Shown: positions 17,420-26,417, counted from the stretch's first letter. The stretch: DNA of 64,000 bases from JACTOJ01 sp032335695 (GCF_032335695.1 NZ_JACTOJ010000009.1:62001-126000), one strand, 5' to 3'. The notes: a model not told the origin generated them from the letters alone. Numbers and translations are program-made.

Positions 17420-17468
17420 GGCTATGTTTTAAATCAGTGTAAAAATCAAAACTGCTTTAAAACAGAAA
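17420..17468. repeat. Short palindromic repeat, copy S1 (in the leuA leader)
   Basis: GGCTATGTTTTAAATCAGTGT, the loop AAAAATCA, then AACTGCTTTAAAACAGA. It has the reversed loop orientation and a slightly decayed right arm. It sits between the T-box terminator and the leuA ribosome binding site, so it is part of the leuA mRNA. Confidence 0.75.
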
Positions 17469-17504
17469 CTAGTATTTGTGATTAATAAAAGGAGGGCTAT
17501 TACT

Positions 17505-19178
17505 ATGGAATATTCAAAGTATAAAAGATATGAAAGGATAAAGCTTTATGATAGGCAGTGGCCTAGTAAAGAAATAGAAAAAGCACCTATATGGTGCAGC
17601 GTAGACTTGAGAGATGGCAATCAATCCTTACCTACACCTATGACGGTGGAAGAAAAATTAAAAATGTTTAAGCTTCTTACGGATATGGGATTTAAGGAAA
17701 TAGAGATAGGATTTCCATCGGCATCAAATACAGAGTATGAATTTACTAGAAGACTTATAGAGGAAAACTTGATTCCAGAGGATGTAACTATACAGGTACT
17801 AACTCAGGCTAGAGAACACCTTATAGAGAGAACTTTTGAAGCACTTAATGGGGCTAAAAGTGCTATAGTTCATCTCTATAATTCTACTTCTGTGCTTCAA
17901 AGACAAGTAGTTTTTCAAATGAGCAAAGAAGAAATAATAGGAATAGCAGTTAAGGGGGCTAAGCTTTTAAATAAATATAAGAAAAGATACGAAGGTACAA
18001 GATTCACTTTTGAGTATTCTCCAGAGAGCTTTACGGGAACTGAACTTGATTTTGCTCTTGAAATTTGCAATGAGGTGATTAAAGTATGGAAGCCAACCGG
18101 TGAAAATAAAGTAATAATCAATTTACCTTCTACAGTAGAAATGTCCACTCCTAATATATACGCTGATCAGATAGAATGGATGAGCAGGCATCTTTCTAAT
18201 AGACAAAATATAGTATTGAGCCTTCACACTCATAATGACAGGGGAACTTGCACGGCTTCCAGCGAATTGGGGCTTTTGGCTGGAGCTGATAGGATTGAAG
18301 GAACTCTTTTTGGCAATGGAGAAAGAACTGGGAATTTGGATATACTTAATATGGCTATGAATATGTATTCCCAGGGCATAGATCCTAAGCTGGACTTTTC
18401 AGATATTAATGCTATTGTAAGGGTTTATGAGGAATGTACTAAAATGAAGGTGAATGATAGGCATCCATATGCAGGAAATCTAGTATTCACAGCATTTTCT
18501 GGTTCTCATCAAGATGCCATAAGAAAAGGCTTCAAAGATATGGAAAAGTCTAATAAAATTATTTGGGAAGTACCATATCTTCCTATTGATCCTCACGATA
18601 TAGGAAGAGAATATGAAGAAATAATACGTATAAATAGTCAATCAGGAAAAGGCGGCACTGCTTATATTATGGAAACTGAGTTTGGTTTCTTTATGCCAAA
18701 GGCAATGCAGCAGGAATTTGGAGCTTTAGTGAAGGAAAAATCAGATAATGCATCTGCTGAGCTTAATTCTAAAGCGATATTTAGTTTATTCGATAAAGAG
18801 TATTTACAGAGAAATTGGCCTTATAAACTAAGAAGCTATAAGATTAAATCCATTCAGGAAGTTGAATCAAATGCTAATGAGGTAAATATACAAGCCGCGG
18901 TATCTATAAAAGGTATGGATAACCTAATAGAAGGCAAGGGAAATGGACCTATAGATGCTTTCTTTAATGGGCTAAGTAAAGCATCTATAGGAGAATATAA
19001 ATTTAAGTCTTTTGATCAGCATGCCTTAGATAAAGGCTCTCATTCTAAAGCTGCCTGCTATATACAAATAGAGAAGAATGGGAAAAGCTTTTTTGGAGTT
19101 GGAATATCTGAAAACATTGATACCGCATCCCTTAATGCACTTGTTAGTGCGCTAAACAGAAGCGAAGAAAATAATTGA
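17505..19178 (+). CDS. leuA: 2-isopropylmalate synthase, LeuA2-type
   Basis: Condenses acetyl-CoA and 2-oxoisovalerate, the first committed step of leucine synthesis. The HMGL-like TIM barrel carries CSVDLRDGNQSL (near residue 30), the metal-binding HTHNDRGT (about 241-248) and GTLFGNGERTGNLD (about 273-286). The C-terminal third is the LeuA regulatory domain, usually the leucine feedback site, with ending GVGISENIDTASLNALVSA. Length (557) and the DRQWPSKEIEKAPIW start match the longer LeuA2 class. The ATG at 17505 follows AAGGAGGG; an upstream GTG start at 17478 would lie before that site. It is controlled by the leucine T-box. Confidence 0.94.
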   Translation: MEYSKYKRYERIKLYDRQWPSKEIEKAPIWCSVDLRDGNQSLPTPMTVEEKLKMFKLLTDMGFKEIEIGFPSASNTEYEFTRRLIEENLIPEDVTIQVLTQAREHLIERTFEALNGAKSAIVHLYNSTSVLQRQVVFQMSKEEIIGIAVKGAKLLNKYKKRYEGTRFTFEYSPESFTGTELDFALEICNEVIKVWKPTGENKVIINLPSTVEMSTPNIYADQIEWMSRHLSNRQNIVLSLHTHNDRGTCTASSELGLLAGADRIEGTLFGNGERTGNLDILNMAMNMYSQGIDPKLDFSDINAIVRVYEECTKMKVNDRHPYAGNLVFTAFSGSHQDAIRKGFKDMEKSNKIIWEVPYLPIDPHDIGREYEEIIRINSQSGKGGTAYIMETEFGFFMPKAMQQEFGALVKEKSDNASAELNSKAIFSLFDKEYLQRNWPYKLRSYKIKSIQEVESNANEVNIQAAVSIKGMDNLIEGKGNGPIDAFFNGLSKASIGEYKFKSFDQHALDKGSHSKAACYIQIEKNGKSFFGVGISENIDTASLNALVSALNRSEENN

Positions 19179-19285
19179 ATATGAATTTTCTCATATGCAT
19201 TTATGAATTTTTGTACTAGGGATTAATATAAAAAACAAGTATAATTACATCATAAAATAAATTGCAATCAAAGGGGAGAATTCTT

Positions 19286-20035
19286 ATGAGAAGAAATTGG
19301 TTTTGGAGTTTAATATTCTTTGTAGTAGCATTAAAATTTGTAACTCATGTTATATTAAATATAACTGGCGCATTATTTGTACTAGTTGGACATATAACTT
19401 CTGCAGTTATAGTTATTGCTCTCTTAGCATATTTTTTTGGTGGGGCAAGGCATCACAGAAGATATAGGAGAAGAAGAAGAGATAATTACGATGACAATTA
19501 TGAAGCTTACAATGATTACGGTGAATATGGCAGTAATGATAATAATGATATGAATTATAATTCTTATGATGGAAGCAAGAATTATGATTATAAAGAAACT
19601 TCTCCAGAAAAAATGGGTAAGGAAAATAAGAAAAATAAAAATTACAATGAGGACTTTTACGATGATGAATATTCAGTAAAATCCAAGGATGTATTTTTTT
19701 CATCACGTAACATAGTACCGAATGTTCACGCTAAGGAGTATAATGTGGTATTTGGAAATGGAAGCATAGACTTCACAAGGCTTCCGGTGCCTAACAAGGT
19801 TAAAAAATTCAAAGTAGACTATGTATTTTCCGGCGGAGAAATAAAGATAAATCCTAATATTCCTCTAGTTATAAAAGTTGATTCAGTATTTTCCAGCGCT
19901 GAACTTCCTAATATAGGTAAAGTAAGCTTTGGAGAAGAGGTTTATTTTTCTCCAAGCTATAGAAAGGGAGAACCTCATTTTTATATAAAGCTAGACACTG
20001 TATTTAGCAGTGTGGTAATAAGAGAAGTAGTGTAA
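19286..20035 (+). CDS. LiaF-like membrane protein
   Basis: Short protein (249 residues) with two N-terminal membrane helices (about 4-22 and 26-50) and an Arg-rich stop-transfer sequence (RRYRRRRRD). An Asp/Asn/Tyr-rich linker follows. The C-terminal domain from about residue 140 resembles the LiaF C-terminal beta domain, with repeated VFSSAELP, VFSSVVIREV and VFSGGEIKI units. LiaF proteins restrain LiaS-type kinases that sense cell-envelope stress. The ATG at 19286 follows AAGGGGAG; an earlier ATG at 19262 lacks a site. A NarL-type kinase/regulator pair follows downstream, but a repeat element and a separate promoter lie between, so co-regulation is inferred. Confidence 0.7.
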   Translation: MRRNWFWSLIFFVVALKFVTHVILNITGALFVLVGHITSAVIVIALLAYFFGGARHHRRYRRRRRDNYDDNYEAYNDYGEYGSNDNNDMNYNSYDGSKNYDYKETSPEKMGKENKKNKNYNEDFYDDEYSVKSKDVFFSSRNIVPNVHAKEYNVVFGNGSIDFTRLPVPNKVKKFKVDYVFSGGEIKINPNIPLVIKVDSVFSSAELPNIGKVSFGEEVYFSPSYRKGEPHFYIKLDTVFSSVVIREVV

Positions 20036-20042
20036 AACTACT

Positions 20043-20164
20043 TTCAGTTCGAGAGGCTATGTTTTAAAATGTTGATATTATCGTTTGAGTTCCTTCCATG
20101 GGTTCTGAAAGAAACCATGCTATTACGAAAAACGCCTTTATCAACATTCTTTTGAAACATAGCT
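20043..20164. repeat. Long palindromic repeat, copy L2 (most complete)
   Basis: TTCAGTTCGAGAGG flank, outer arm GGCTATGTTTTAAAATGTTGA, inner hairpin CATGGGTTCT/AGAAACCATG (about 20097-20119), then TTACGAAAAACG and the right arm TCAACATTCTTTTGAAACAT plus AGCT. It starts eight bases after the LiaF-like stop codon. Confidence 0.8.
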
Positions 20165-20202
20165 TTTTTCATGCAAAATTCGTAAAATAATATTAGCGTA
20201 AA

Positions 20203-20228
20203 ATTCAACATTGATTTAAAACATAAAC
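20203..20228. repeat. Half copy of the short palindromic repeat, S6
   Basis: ATTCAACATTGATTTAAAAC with a CATAAAC end matches one arm of the short repeat. The other arm is not recognisable. It lies between copy L2 and the histidine kinase promoter (TATAAT-like box near 20257). Confidence 0.5.
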
Positions 20229-20317
20229 TATAGTCAAAATTAGTCTATATCTAGTATAATAAATAGTATTGATGGAATATTTTTCTTTAATAAACTTGTC
20301 TAGCAAAGGGATAATTT

Positions 20318-21445
20318 ATGGAAAATTATATTATAATAACTAAAATTGCAGTGCTTATATATTGTATCACGGATTTCATAACTAATGATTCCATGCACTC
20401 TGGTTTTGTAAAAACTCATGTACCATTCACAGTAGGATTTTTTTTAGCCTATGTGTGTCTCACTGTTCTTGTGTGCATAGCTGATAAAAGGAAAGCTAAA
20501 GAGTTTATACATTTAGTAACTATTGTAGGAGTATGGGCTGGCTTTAAATATCTTGACAATATTTTTATACTACTTATGCCTTTATCTATATGCGAATTGG
20601 TATTCATGATAACGGATAATGCATGGATTCCAGCTATAATGATAGAGATGCCTCTTTTTACAATTCAGGAAAATATGATATCTAAATATATTCTTGTTAG
20701 TGCTCTAACCTGTACTATTTACATAGCTATATATAGATATCATTATAAACTGAAAAAGCTGTATAAAGAAAATGATATTATGAGAAATACCATACATAAT
20801 CTGTCTGGAAAATTGATTAAAGATTCCGAATATGAAAGACAGGTAAAGTATACATCTCAGCTGGAGGAAAGAAATAAGATCGCTCAGGATATACACGATA
20901 GAATAGGTCATTCTATGTCAGGAAGTATGATACAGCTGGAGGCTGCAAAAATATATTTGCACAAGGATCCTGAAAAAGCACAGGAAATAGTTCAGAGAGT
21001 CATAAATATATTGAGAGAAGGTACGGAAAATATCAGAGCTACTCTCAAAAATATAAAACCACAAGCTCAGCAGATAGGGATAAACAGAATAAAGCTTTTG
21101 CTGGATGAATTTAACGTGAATCATAATATAAAAGCTCAGATGGTGTTCTCAGGGGATTTGCAGAAAATAAACAGCATAAATTGGAAAGTTATAAGTGATA
21201 ATATAAAGGAAGCTCTAACCAATATAATAAAATATTCCTATGCCACAGAGGTCAAGGTAAATATACAAGTCCTTAATGGTGTAGTAAAATCAGAAATAAG
21301 AGATAACGGGATAGGAGCTCATTATATTAAAAAGGGACTTGGAATAACTGGTATGGAAGAGAGAAGCGCCAGTGCCGGAGGAAAGGTGATAGTAGATGGA
21401 TCTAATGGTTTTTCTATTATAACTCTACTTCCGATAGAAGAATAA
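20318..21445 (+). CDS. Membrane sensor histidine kinase, NarX/LiaS/DesK type (HisKA_3)
   Basis: Sensor kinase that should phosphorylate the response regulator encoded 18 bases downstream. The first 145 residues carry about five hydrophobic helices and no large extracellular domain. A coiled-coil linker follows, then the phospho-acceptor motif ERNKIAQDIHDRIGHSMSG (about 185-203) with His at HDR. The HATPase_c domain has the N-box EALTNIIKYS, G1 DNGIGA and G2 GLGITGMEER. The Lys-Tyr in NIIKYS replaces the usual NALKHS, a mild deviation. The ATG lies after an AAAGGGATAA site. It forms an operon with the regulator. Confidence 0.88.
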   Translation: MENYIIITKIAVLIYCITDFITNDSMHSGFVKTHVPFTVGFFLAYVCLTVLVCIADKRKAKEFIHLVTIVGVWAGFKYLDNIFILLMPLSICELVFMITDNAWIPAIMIEMPLFTIQENMISKYILVSALTCTIYIAIYRYHYKLKKLYKENDIMRNTIHNLSGKLIKDSEYERQVKYTSQLEERNKIAQDIHDRIGHSMSGSMIQLEAAKIYLHKDPEKAQEIVQRVINILREGTENIRATLKNIKPQAQQIGINRIKLLLDEFNVNHNIKAQMVFSGDLQKINSINWKVISDNIKEALTNIIKYSYATEVKVNIQVLNGVVKSEIRDNGIGAHYIKKGLGITGMEERSASAGGKVIVDGSNGFSIITLLPIEE

Positions 21446-21463
21446 TAATTTGGGGGGAAAGGT

Positions 21464-22096
21464 ATGGCTATAAAATTGCTTATTGCAGACGATGATCCTA
21501 TAATAAGAGAAGGCTTCAAAATGGTATTGGGAGCAGATGAGGATTTCGAAATATTAGAATGCGTAGAAAATGGACTAGAAGCAGTAAATTACTGCGTTAA
21601 TAATCAGGTGGATGTAGCACTTTTGGATGTAAGAATGCCAGTGATGAACGGTGTGGAGGCAGTTAAAAACATTTGCGAAAAAACTGCTGTTAAGCCGCTT
21701 ATATTAACCACCTTTGATGATGATGAATATATAATGGATGCGGTTAAAAATGGAGCTAAAGGATATCTTCTTAAAAATAATCCTCCAGAAAAGATAAAAG
21801 AAGCTATAAGAGTAGTACATGGAGGAAATACCATAATGCAGGATGTAGTATTGGATAAAATAAAAGAAATATTAAGAACTCCAAAACCTAATAAGTTTAT
21901 TAATGATATGTTTTCAGAAAGAGAAATAGAGATAATGGAGCTTATTTCTAAGGGATATTCCAATAGAGATATATCCAAGGAACTTTATATATCTGAAGGG
22001 ACTGTGGCCAATTATATTACCTCCATATTCAATAAAACAGGCTTGGAGCATAGAACTCAAATAGCAATATATTATATAAATGGCGGGAAAATGTGA
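21464..22096 (+). CDS. NarL/FixJ-type response regulator
   Basis: Two-domain DNA-binding response regulator, partner of the kinase just upstream. The receiver domain has the acidic pair DDD near residue 10, the phospho-acceptor Asp in ALLDVRMPVMNG (about 49-60), the Thr in LTTFDDDEYI and the Lys in KGYLLKN. The LuxR-type helix-turn-helix spans about residues 147-205: FSEREIEIMELISKGYSN, then EGTVANYITSIFNKTG. ATG after GGGGGGAAAGG. A likely target is the ABC exporter operon downstream, inferred from position and from the common pairing of such regulators with drug exporters. Confidence 0.92.
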   Translation: MAIKLLIADDDPIIREGFKMVLGADEDFEILECVENGLEAVNYCVNNQVDVALLDVRMPVMNGVEAVKNICEKTAVKPLILTTFDDDEYIMDAVKNGAKGYLLKNNPPEKIKEAIRVVHGGNTIMQDVVLDKIKEILRTPKPNKFINDMFSEREIEIMELISKGYSNRDISKELYISEGTVANYITSIFNKTGLEHRTQIAIYYINGGKM

Positions 22097-22132
22097 TATT
22101 ATTCATATTTTATTAATGATAATTTTCACAAG

Positions 22133-22177
22133 AAAGTGGTGAATTTATTTACTAGGATGAATTCACTACTTTTTTTA
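22133..22177 (+). terminator. Terminator of the kinase-regulator operon
   Basis: AGTGGTGAATT pairs with AATTCACTACT (one G-T pair) around a loop of about 14 bases, followed by a TTTTTTT run. Confidence 0.8.
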
Positions 22178-22226
22178 TAATTAGGATATGTGGAGATACA
22201 CAATTTTTATGAAATGAGGTAAAGAA

Positions 22227-23162
22227 ATGGGTATAGTAAAAATAAAGGGACTAGTAAAAAAGTTTGGGGACTTCGTAGCTGTAGATGGAGTAGATTTAGA
22301 CATAAAAGAGGGCGAAATATATGGACTTTTGGGACCCAATGGTGCAGGGAAAAGTACTACTATTAATATATTATCCGGACTTTTGTCCTTTGATAAAGGA
22401 AGAATAGAGGTATTTGGCAGTGATATAAATAAAAGCAGGGCTGAAATTAAGAGAAATATAGGCATTGTACCACAGGATATAGCCATATATGAGGATTTAA
22501 CTGCTTATGAAAATATAGATTTTTTTGCTGGACTTTACGGACTTAGAGGCAGGCAGCTGAAAAAAAGCGTGGAAGAAGCTTTAGAATTTACAGGCCTTTT
22601 AGATAAAGCTAATGCTATGCCAAGCAGCTTTTCTGGTGGAATGAAAAGAAGATTAAATATTGCTTGCGCCATAGCTCATAAGCCAAAGCTTATAATTATG
22701 GATGAGCCTACAGTTGGAATAGATCCTCAATCCAGAAATCATATAATCCAGTCTGTAAAAAAACTTAATGAATCTGGCTCTACAATTATATATACAAGTC
22801 ATTATATGGAGGAAGTAGAGGAACTTTGTACAAGGCTTGCTATAATCGATCATGGTAAATTGATAGCAGAAGGCACTAAGCAGGAGCTTAAATCCATTGT
22901 AACTAACACTGATAGCATATGGATAACTATTGACTCTTTAAAGAATTTTCAGGCTAATGAAATAATGAGCATAAATGGAGTAATAAGTGTAGATATAGAT
23001 GAAAAAATTGTGAAAATAAATACCACTACGGATGTTAATAATCTTGATAAGATAATACAGTATTTTATTTCAAAAGCCATATCCATAAGAAATGTGGAAA
23101 ATAAAAAGCCGGATTTAGAAACAGTATTTTTAACTCTTACCGGAAGAAATCTAAGAGATTAA
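22227..23162 (+). CDS. ABC transporter ATP-binding protein (DrrA-like exporter ATPase)
   Basis: ATPase of an ABC-2 type exporter. It has Walker A GPNGAGKST (about 38-46), the signature FSGGMKRRLNIACA (about 135-148), Walker B LIIMDEPTVGID (about 155-166) and the switch His in TSHYMEE. The C-terminal 80 residues form the small extra domain found in DrrA/CcmA-like export ATPases. The ATG follows GAGGTAAAG. It is the first gene of a three-gene exporter operon, with 14 bases to the first permease. The substrate could be an antibiotic, a lipid or a peptide; the LiaF-like neighbour suggests envelope stress. Confidence 0.92.
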   Translation: MGIVKIKGLVKKFGDFVAVDGVDLDIKEGEIYGLLGPNGAGKSTTINILSGLLSFDKGRIEVFGSDINKSRAEIKRNIGIVPQDIAIYEDLTAYENIDFFAGLYGLRGRQLKKSVEEALEFTGLLDKANAMPSSFSGGMKRRLNIACAIAHKPKLIIMDEPTVGIDPQSRNHIIQSVKKLNESGSTIIYTSHYMEEVEELCTRLAIIDHGKLIAEGTKQELKSIVTNTDSIWITIDSLKNFQANEIMSINGVISVDIDEKIVKINTTTDVNNLDKIIQYFISKAISIRNVENKKPDLETVFLTLTGRNLRD

Positions 23163-23176
23163 GGAGGGAAAAACAG

Positions 23177-24298
23177 ATGCAGTTTTTCAAGATACTGGTT
23201 AAGGAGATAAAGCATACAGTAAGAAGTAAAAGATCATTTTTTATGAATTTGCTTTTCCCCATAATTCTCATAGCTATTTTAGGTACAGCTTTATCTGGAA
23301 CCTTTTCAAATTCGAGCTCTTCTTCTGATTCCAGCATAGGTGTTATTTATACTAACAATGGCGGGAAAGCCTATGATGAACTATTAAACTCTTTAAAAAA
23401 TGTTAAAAATATAGGAGTAAGCTTTTCGGAAGCTGAAAGTAAAGAAGAAAGTTTAAATAAAGTAAAGAACAGAAATTATTCTTGTTATATAGATTTTGAA
23501 AAAGAAAATATAACGATATACAGCAATAACAAAGAAACCATGGATACAGCTAAGGTCGAAGCCATAATTTCAAGTGCCCTGCAGCAGTATAAATTAAAAA
23601 CAATTCTATTAAGCGGCTCATCGGTAAACGCTGATAATCAGATTAAAAATAAGAATTATGTAAATGAAGTATCCTTAAACGGACCTAAGAGCCCAAGAGC
23701 CTTGGACTACTATTCCGTCACAATGATTACCATGATAATAGCTTATGCCTGCATGGGTGGATTAGAAATTTTTAATATGGAAAGAAGCCGTAAAACAGGT
23801 ACAAGGATGCTTTATGCACCTGTGAGAAAGTTAGATATATTTGCGGGTAAAATGATAGGAAACCTATTTGTGAAGTTTATTCAGTATTTAATATTGATAT
23901 TATTTACTAAATTTATATTTAAAAGCTATTGGGGGGATCACTTAGGAATAATAATTTTAATAGTGCTTACTCAAACAATAATGTGTTTGGCTTTAGGAAC
24001 AATGATTTCTTGTATAGTAAAAAATTATGCAGCAGGAAGGCAGATCTTGAATGTGGCAATAGGTGTAATATCATTCTTAGGAGGAGCCTACTTCCCAATA
24101 GATAATGTGGGCAAGGTAATAGGTACTATATCTGAAGTATCCCCTCTTAAATGGACTAATGAGGCTATATTTCAGATTATTTATAGAAATGATTTTAGCT
24201 ATATAACAAGAGCCTTGCTGATAAGTATAGGTTTATCAATTATATTTATAGCAATATCTGTTAGATATATTAAGAAGGAGGCTTTTTTGAATGAGTAA
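23177..24298 (+). CDS. ABC-2 type exporter permease 1
   Basis: Membrane permease with one N-terminal helix (about 20-40), an extracellular domain of about 120 residues, rich in Ser, Lys and Asn, and five to six C-terminal helices. The core carries FNMERSRKTGTRMLYAPVRK, the coupling helix preceding transmembrane segments in ABC-2 permeases, and YFPIDNVGKVIGTISEVSPLKW with the EVSPLKWTNEAI segment. ATG after AAGGAGGG. It pairs with the next gene as a heterodimer, judged from common operon and four-to-eight-base overlap. Confidence 0.9.
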   Translation: MQFFKILVKEIKHTVRSKRSFFMNLLFPIILIAILGTALSGTFSNSSSSSDSSIGVIYTNNGGKAYDELLNSLKNVKNIGVSFSEAESKEESLNKVKNRNYSCYIDFEKENITIYSNNKETMDTAKVEAIISSALQQYKLKTILLSGSSVNADNQIKNKNYVNEVSLNGPKSPRALDYYSVTMITMIIAYACMGGLEIFNMERSRKTGTRMLYAPVRKLDIFAGKMIGNLFVKFIQYLILILFTKFIFKSYWGDHLGIIILIVLTQTIMCLALGTMISCIVKNYAAGRQILNVAIGVISFLGGAYFPIDNVGKVIGTISEVSPLKWTNEAIFQIIYRNDFSYITRALLISIGLSIIFIAISVRYIKKEAFLNE

Positions 24299-25436
24299 TG
24301 TGCTGTGGCTGGTTAAAAATAATTTTAAAGTTACTTTTAAGAAGAAATATTCCATAGTTGTATTCTTTGTTTTGCCAGTAATACTGATATCCTTGCTTGT
24401 GGCAATAAAGGGAAGCAGTAGCACCGGTGAAGTTAATATAGGAATAATAGATAACGAAAAATCTCAAATATCACAGGATATGATACAGTCTATAAAAGGT
24501 CAAGAAAAGTTTGCTATTCAGAAGGGAAGCAGGGATGCTCTTGAAAAAAGGATGGTAAATGGAGAATTAGATTCTATTGTGATAATACCAAAGGAATTTT
24601 CCTATAATGTGCCTGATAGTGAAACTAAAGGAGTTGACCTCGAATCATTAAGAGGCAGCGAATCTAATGCATGGTTAAATAATTATATAAATAACTATTT
24701 AAATAGTGTTAATGATATAGTTAAGTATTCAAAAGGTGATTCTAGCAAGTTTAAAACCTTGTACAACAGTTTTAGGGATAATTCTATAAAAATTACTAGT
24801 GTGAATATACAGGATGAAGGGCATAGCAAGAGTGTTTCCCAAACAGGTATAGGAACGCTTATAATGTTTATGATGTTGTGTGCCGCTAGTGTTTCTGAAA
24901 TGATTCTTAAAGAAAAAAGAAATAGAACTTACTATAGAATAAGGTCTTCCGGAATGAAAAGTCAGTACTATATAGCCGCAAATGTGCTTTCGGGATTAAT
25001 TATAGTTAGTATACAAACTGCTTTAATACTTTTTGTTATGATAAATTTTATGCATATGCAGATTTTTATTCCATTTTTCACATTAATGCTTCTTCTTATT
25101 ATATTTAGCGCCTCAGCTGTGGGGTTAGGACTTGCTATAGTAGCATTTTCTAACGATTCTAAGGCTGTTGGAGCCATACAGAGCATCATAATAGCTCCAA
25201 CTTGTATGATAGGAGGATGCTTTTGGTCCTTGGATTTTATGCCTGATTCAGTAAGGAAAGTATCTAATTTTGTACCTCAAAAATGGATTATGGATGCTAT
25301 ACAAAAGCTTCAAAATGGCTCATCTTTCAAGGATATCATAATAAATATAGCAATAATACTTGGCTTTGGTATAACCTTTTTCATATTAGCAGCCTATAGG
25401 TTTAAGAAAAATCAGGATATAAAAACTTTTGTGTAG
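24291..25436 (+). CDS. ABC-2 type exporter permease 2
   Basis: Second permease with the same topology: N-terminal helix (about 19-38), extracellular domain, then six helices. It shows KEKRNRTYYRIRSSGMKSQYY before the C-terminal helices and IAPTCMIGGCFWSLDFMP, the counterpart of permease 1 GGAYFPID. It overlaps the preceding gene by eight bases, and AAGGAGG lies inside that gene, so translation is probably coupled. A long palindromic repeat starts on the very next base after the stop codon. Confidence 0.9.
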   Translation: MSNVLWLVKNNFKVTFKKKYSIVVFFVLPVILISLLVAIKGSSSTGEVNIGIIDNEKSQISQDMIQSIKGQEKFAIQKGSRDALEKRMVNGELDSIVIIPKEFSYNVPDSETKGVDLESLRGSESNAWLNNYINNYLNSVNDIVKYSKGDSSKFKTLYNSFRDNSIKITSVNIQDEGHSKSVSQTGIGTLIMFMMLCAASVSEMILKEKRNRTYYRIRSSGMKSQYYIAANVLSGLIIVSIQTALILFVMINFMHMQIFIPFFTLMLLLIIFSASAVGLGLAIVAFSNDSKAVGAIQSIIIAPTCMIGGCFWSLDFMPDSVRKVSNFVPQKWIMDAIQKLQNGSSFKDIIINIAIILGFGITFFILAAYRFKKNQDIKTFV

Positions 25437-25503
25437 GGCTATGTTTTAAAAGCTGTGGATATAGACTTATGATCCTCTGTCATGGTTTCTTTCAGAACCC
25501 ATG
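25437..25503. repeat. Long palindromic repeat, copy L3 (inner hairpin inverted, one end lost)
   Basis: GGCTATGTTTTAAAA is the outer arm. Divergent sequence follows, then the inner hairpin in the opposite orientation (CATGGTTTCT/AGAACCCATG). The second outer arm is missing. It abuts the stop codon of the exporter permease. Confidence 0.65.
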
Positions 25504-25632
25504 GGATAAATTCTAAGGAGTGCTTAATTATAATCTGCAAATTATTTACTATAAAGAAAAAAAATATATAGACGATAATTTATATGATATTAATTTTAAT
25601 AATAGATTTTATAGAATACAGGGGTGAGTTTC

Positions 25633-26370
25633 ATGGCTATATCTTCAGTCACAGCTCAAGGCTATAGTCCAAGTGTTAATCAGGATAAATCAGCAGATAA
25701 TATTATAAAAGCGTTGGAAAAGCAAATTGAGAATTTAAAGTCTAGAATTGAACAGGTAAGAATAAATGATAAGCTAGATTCAAAAACTAAGCAGCAAAAG
25801 ATTGCGGAGTTAGAAAAACAGATTGCAGATATACAAGGGCAGATATCTAGTGAAAAAGCGGAAGAGGCTTCTCGTAAAACTGAAAAAGAAACAGAAAAAG
25901 CTAACAATAAGAATGCTGGCAGCAATGAAGTTAAGAAAGCAGAAGACGACTCCAGATCAAGTGAAACTATGAATATGATGAATGATGTAAATCAATTAGG
26001 AGTGCTTTTTAAGGTTAAAAAAAGTCTTATAGTGGAAAGAAACAGAACTATAAATGAACCAAGTCAAAGCCTAGAAGGCCCTAAATATTCTGAGGGAGAT
26101 ATTGAGAATATAAAAAAGAAATCAGTGAAAATTTCTGATACCGATAGAAAGATAAAAGATAAATTCCGTGAACTAAGTCATAAAGTAAAAAATAGTGCAG
26201 ATGAGGGAATCAATGCTGTTAGAGTAAGCGGGAGCTCAGAGGGTGCTATTAATTCAGAAGATACTTCTCATACAGAGGTGGATGTGAATGACAATAAAGA
26301 AAATAAAAAAGTGAAGTTTAATAGCAGAGAAGAAGAAAATAAGGTAATTAATTTTGACACCTATGCTTAG
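25633..26370 (+). CDS. FlxA-like coiled-coil protein
   Basis: Cytoplasmic protein of about 245 residues. The N-terminal 75 residues match the FlxA-like pattern: Ser-rich start, ALEKQIENLKSRIEQV, a short spacer with SKTKQQKIAELEKQI and ADIQGQIS, forming a helical coiled coil. The remainder is highly charged with Lys/Glu/Ser repeats and no recognised domain. It is longer than simple FlxA-like proteins of about 100 residues. The ATG at 25633 is preferred because GGGGTGAG lies five bases upstream; the GTG at 25624 is part of that site. FlxA-like proteins are of unknown function, sometimes tied to the flagellar regulon. Single gene with terminator. Confidence 0.65.
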   Translation: MAISSVTAQGYSPSVNQDKSADNIIKALEKQIENLKSRIEQVRINDKLDSKTKQQKIAELEKQIADIQGQISSEKAEEASRKTEKETEKANNKNAGSNEVKKAEDDSRSSETMNMMNDVNQLGVLFKVKKSLIVERNRTINEPSQSLEGPKYSEGDIENIKKKSVKISDTDRKIKDKFRELSHKVKNSADEGINAVRVSGSSEGAINSEDTSHTEVDVNDNKENKKVKFNSREEENKVINFDTYA

Positions 26371-26417
26371 GGAAATAAATAATACTAAATTTTTATATGT
26401 GAATGAAAATTTGTTAG

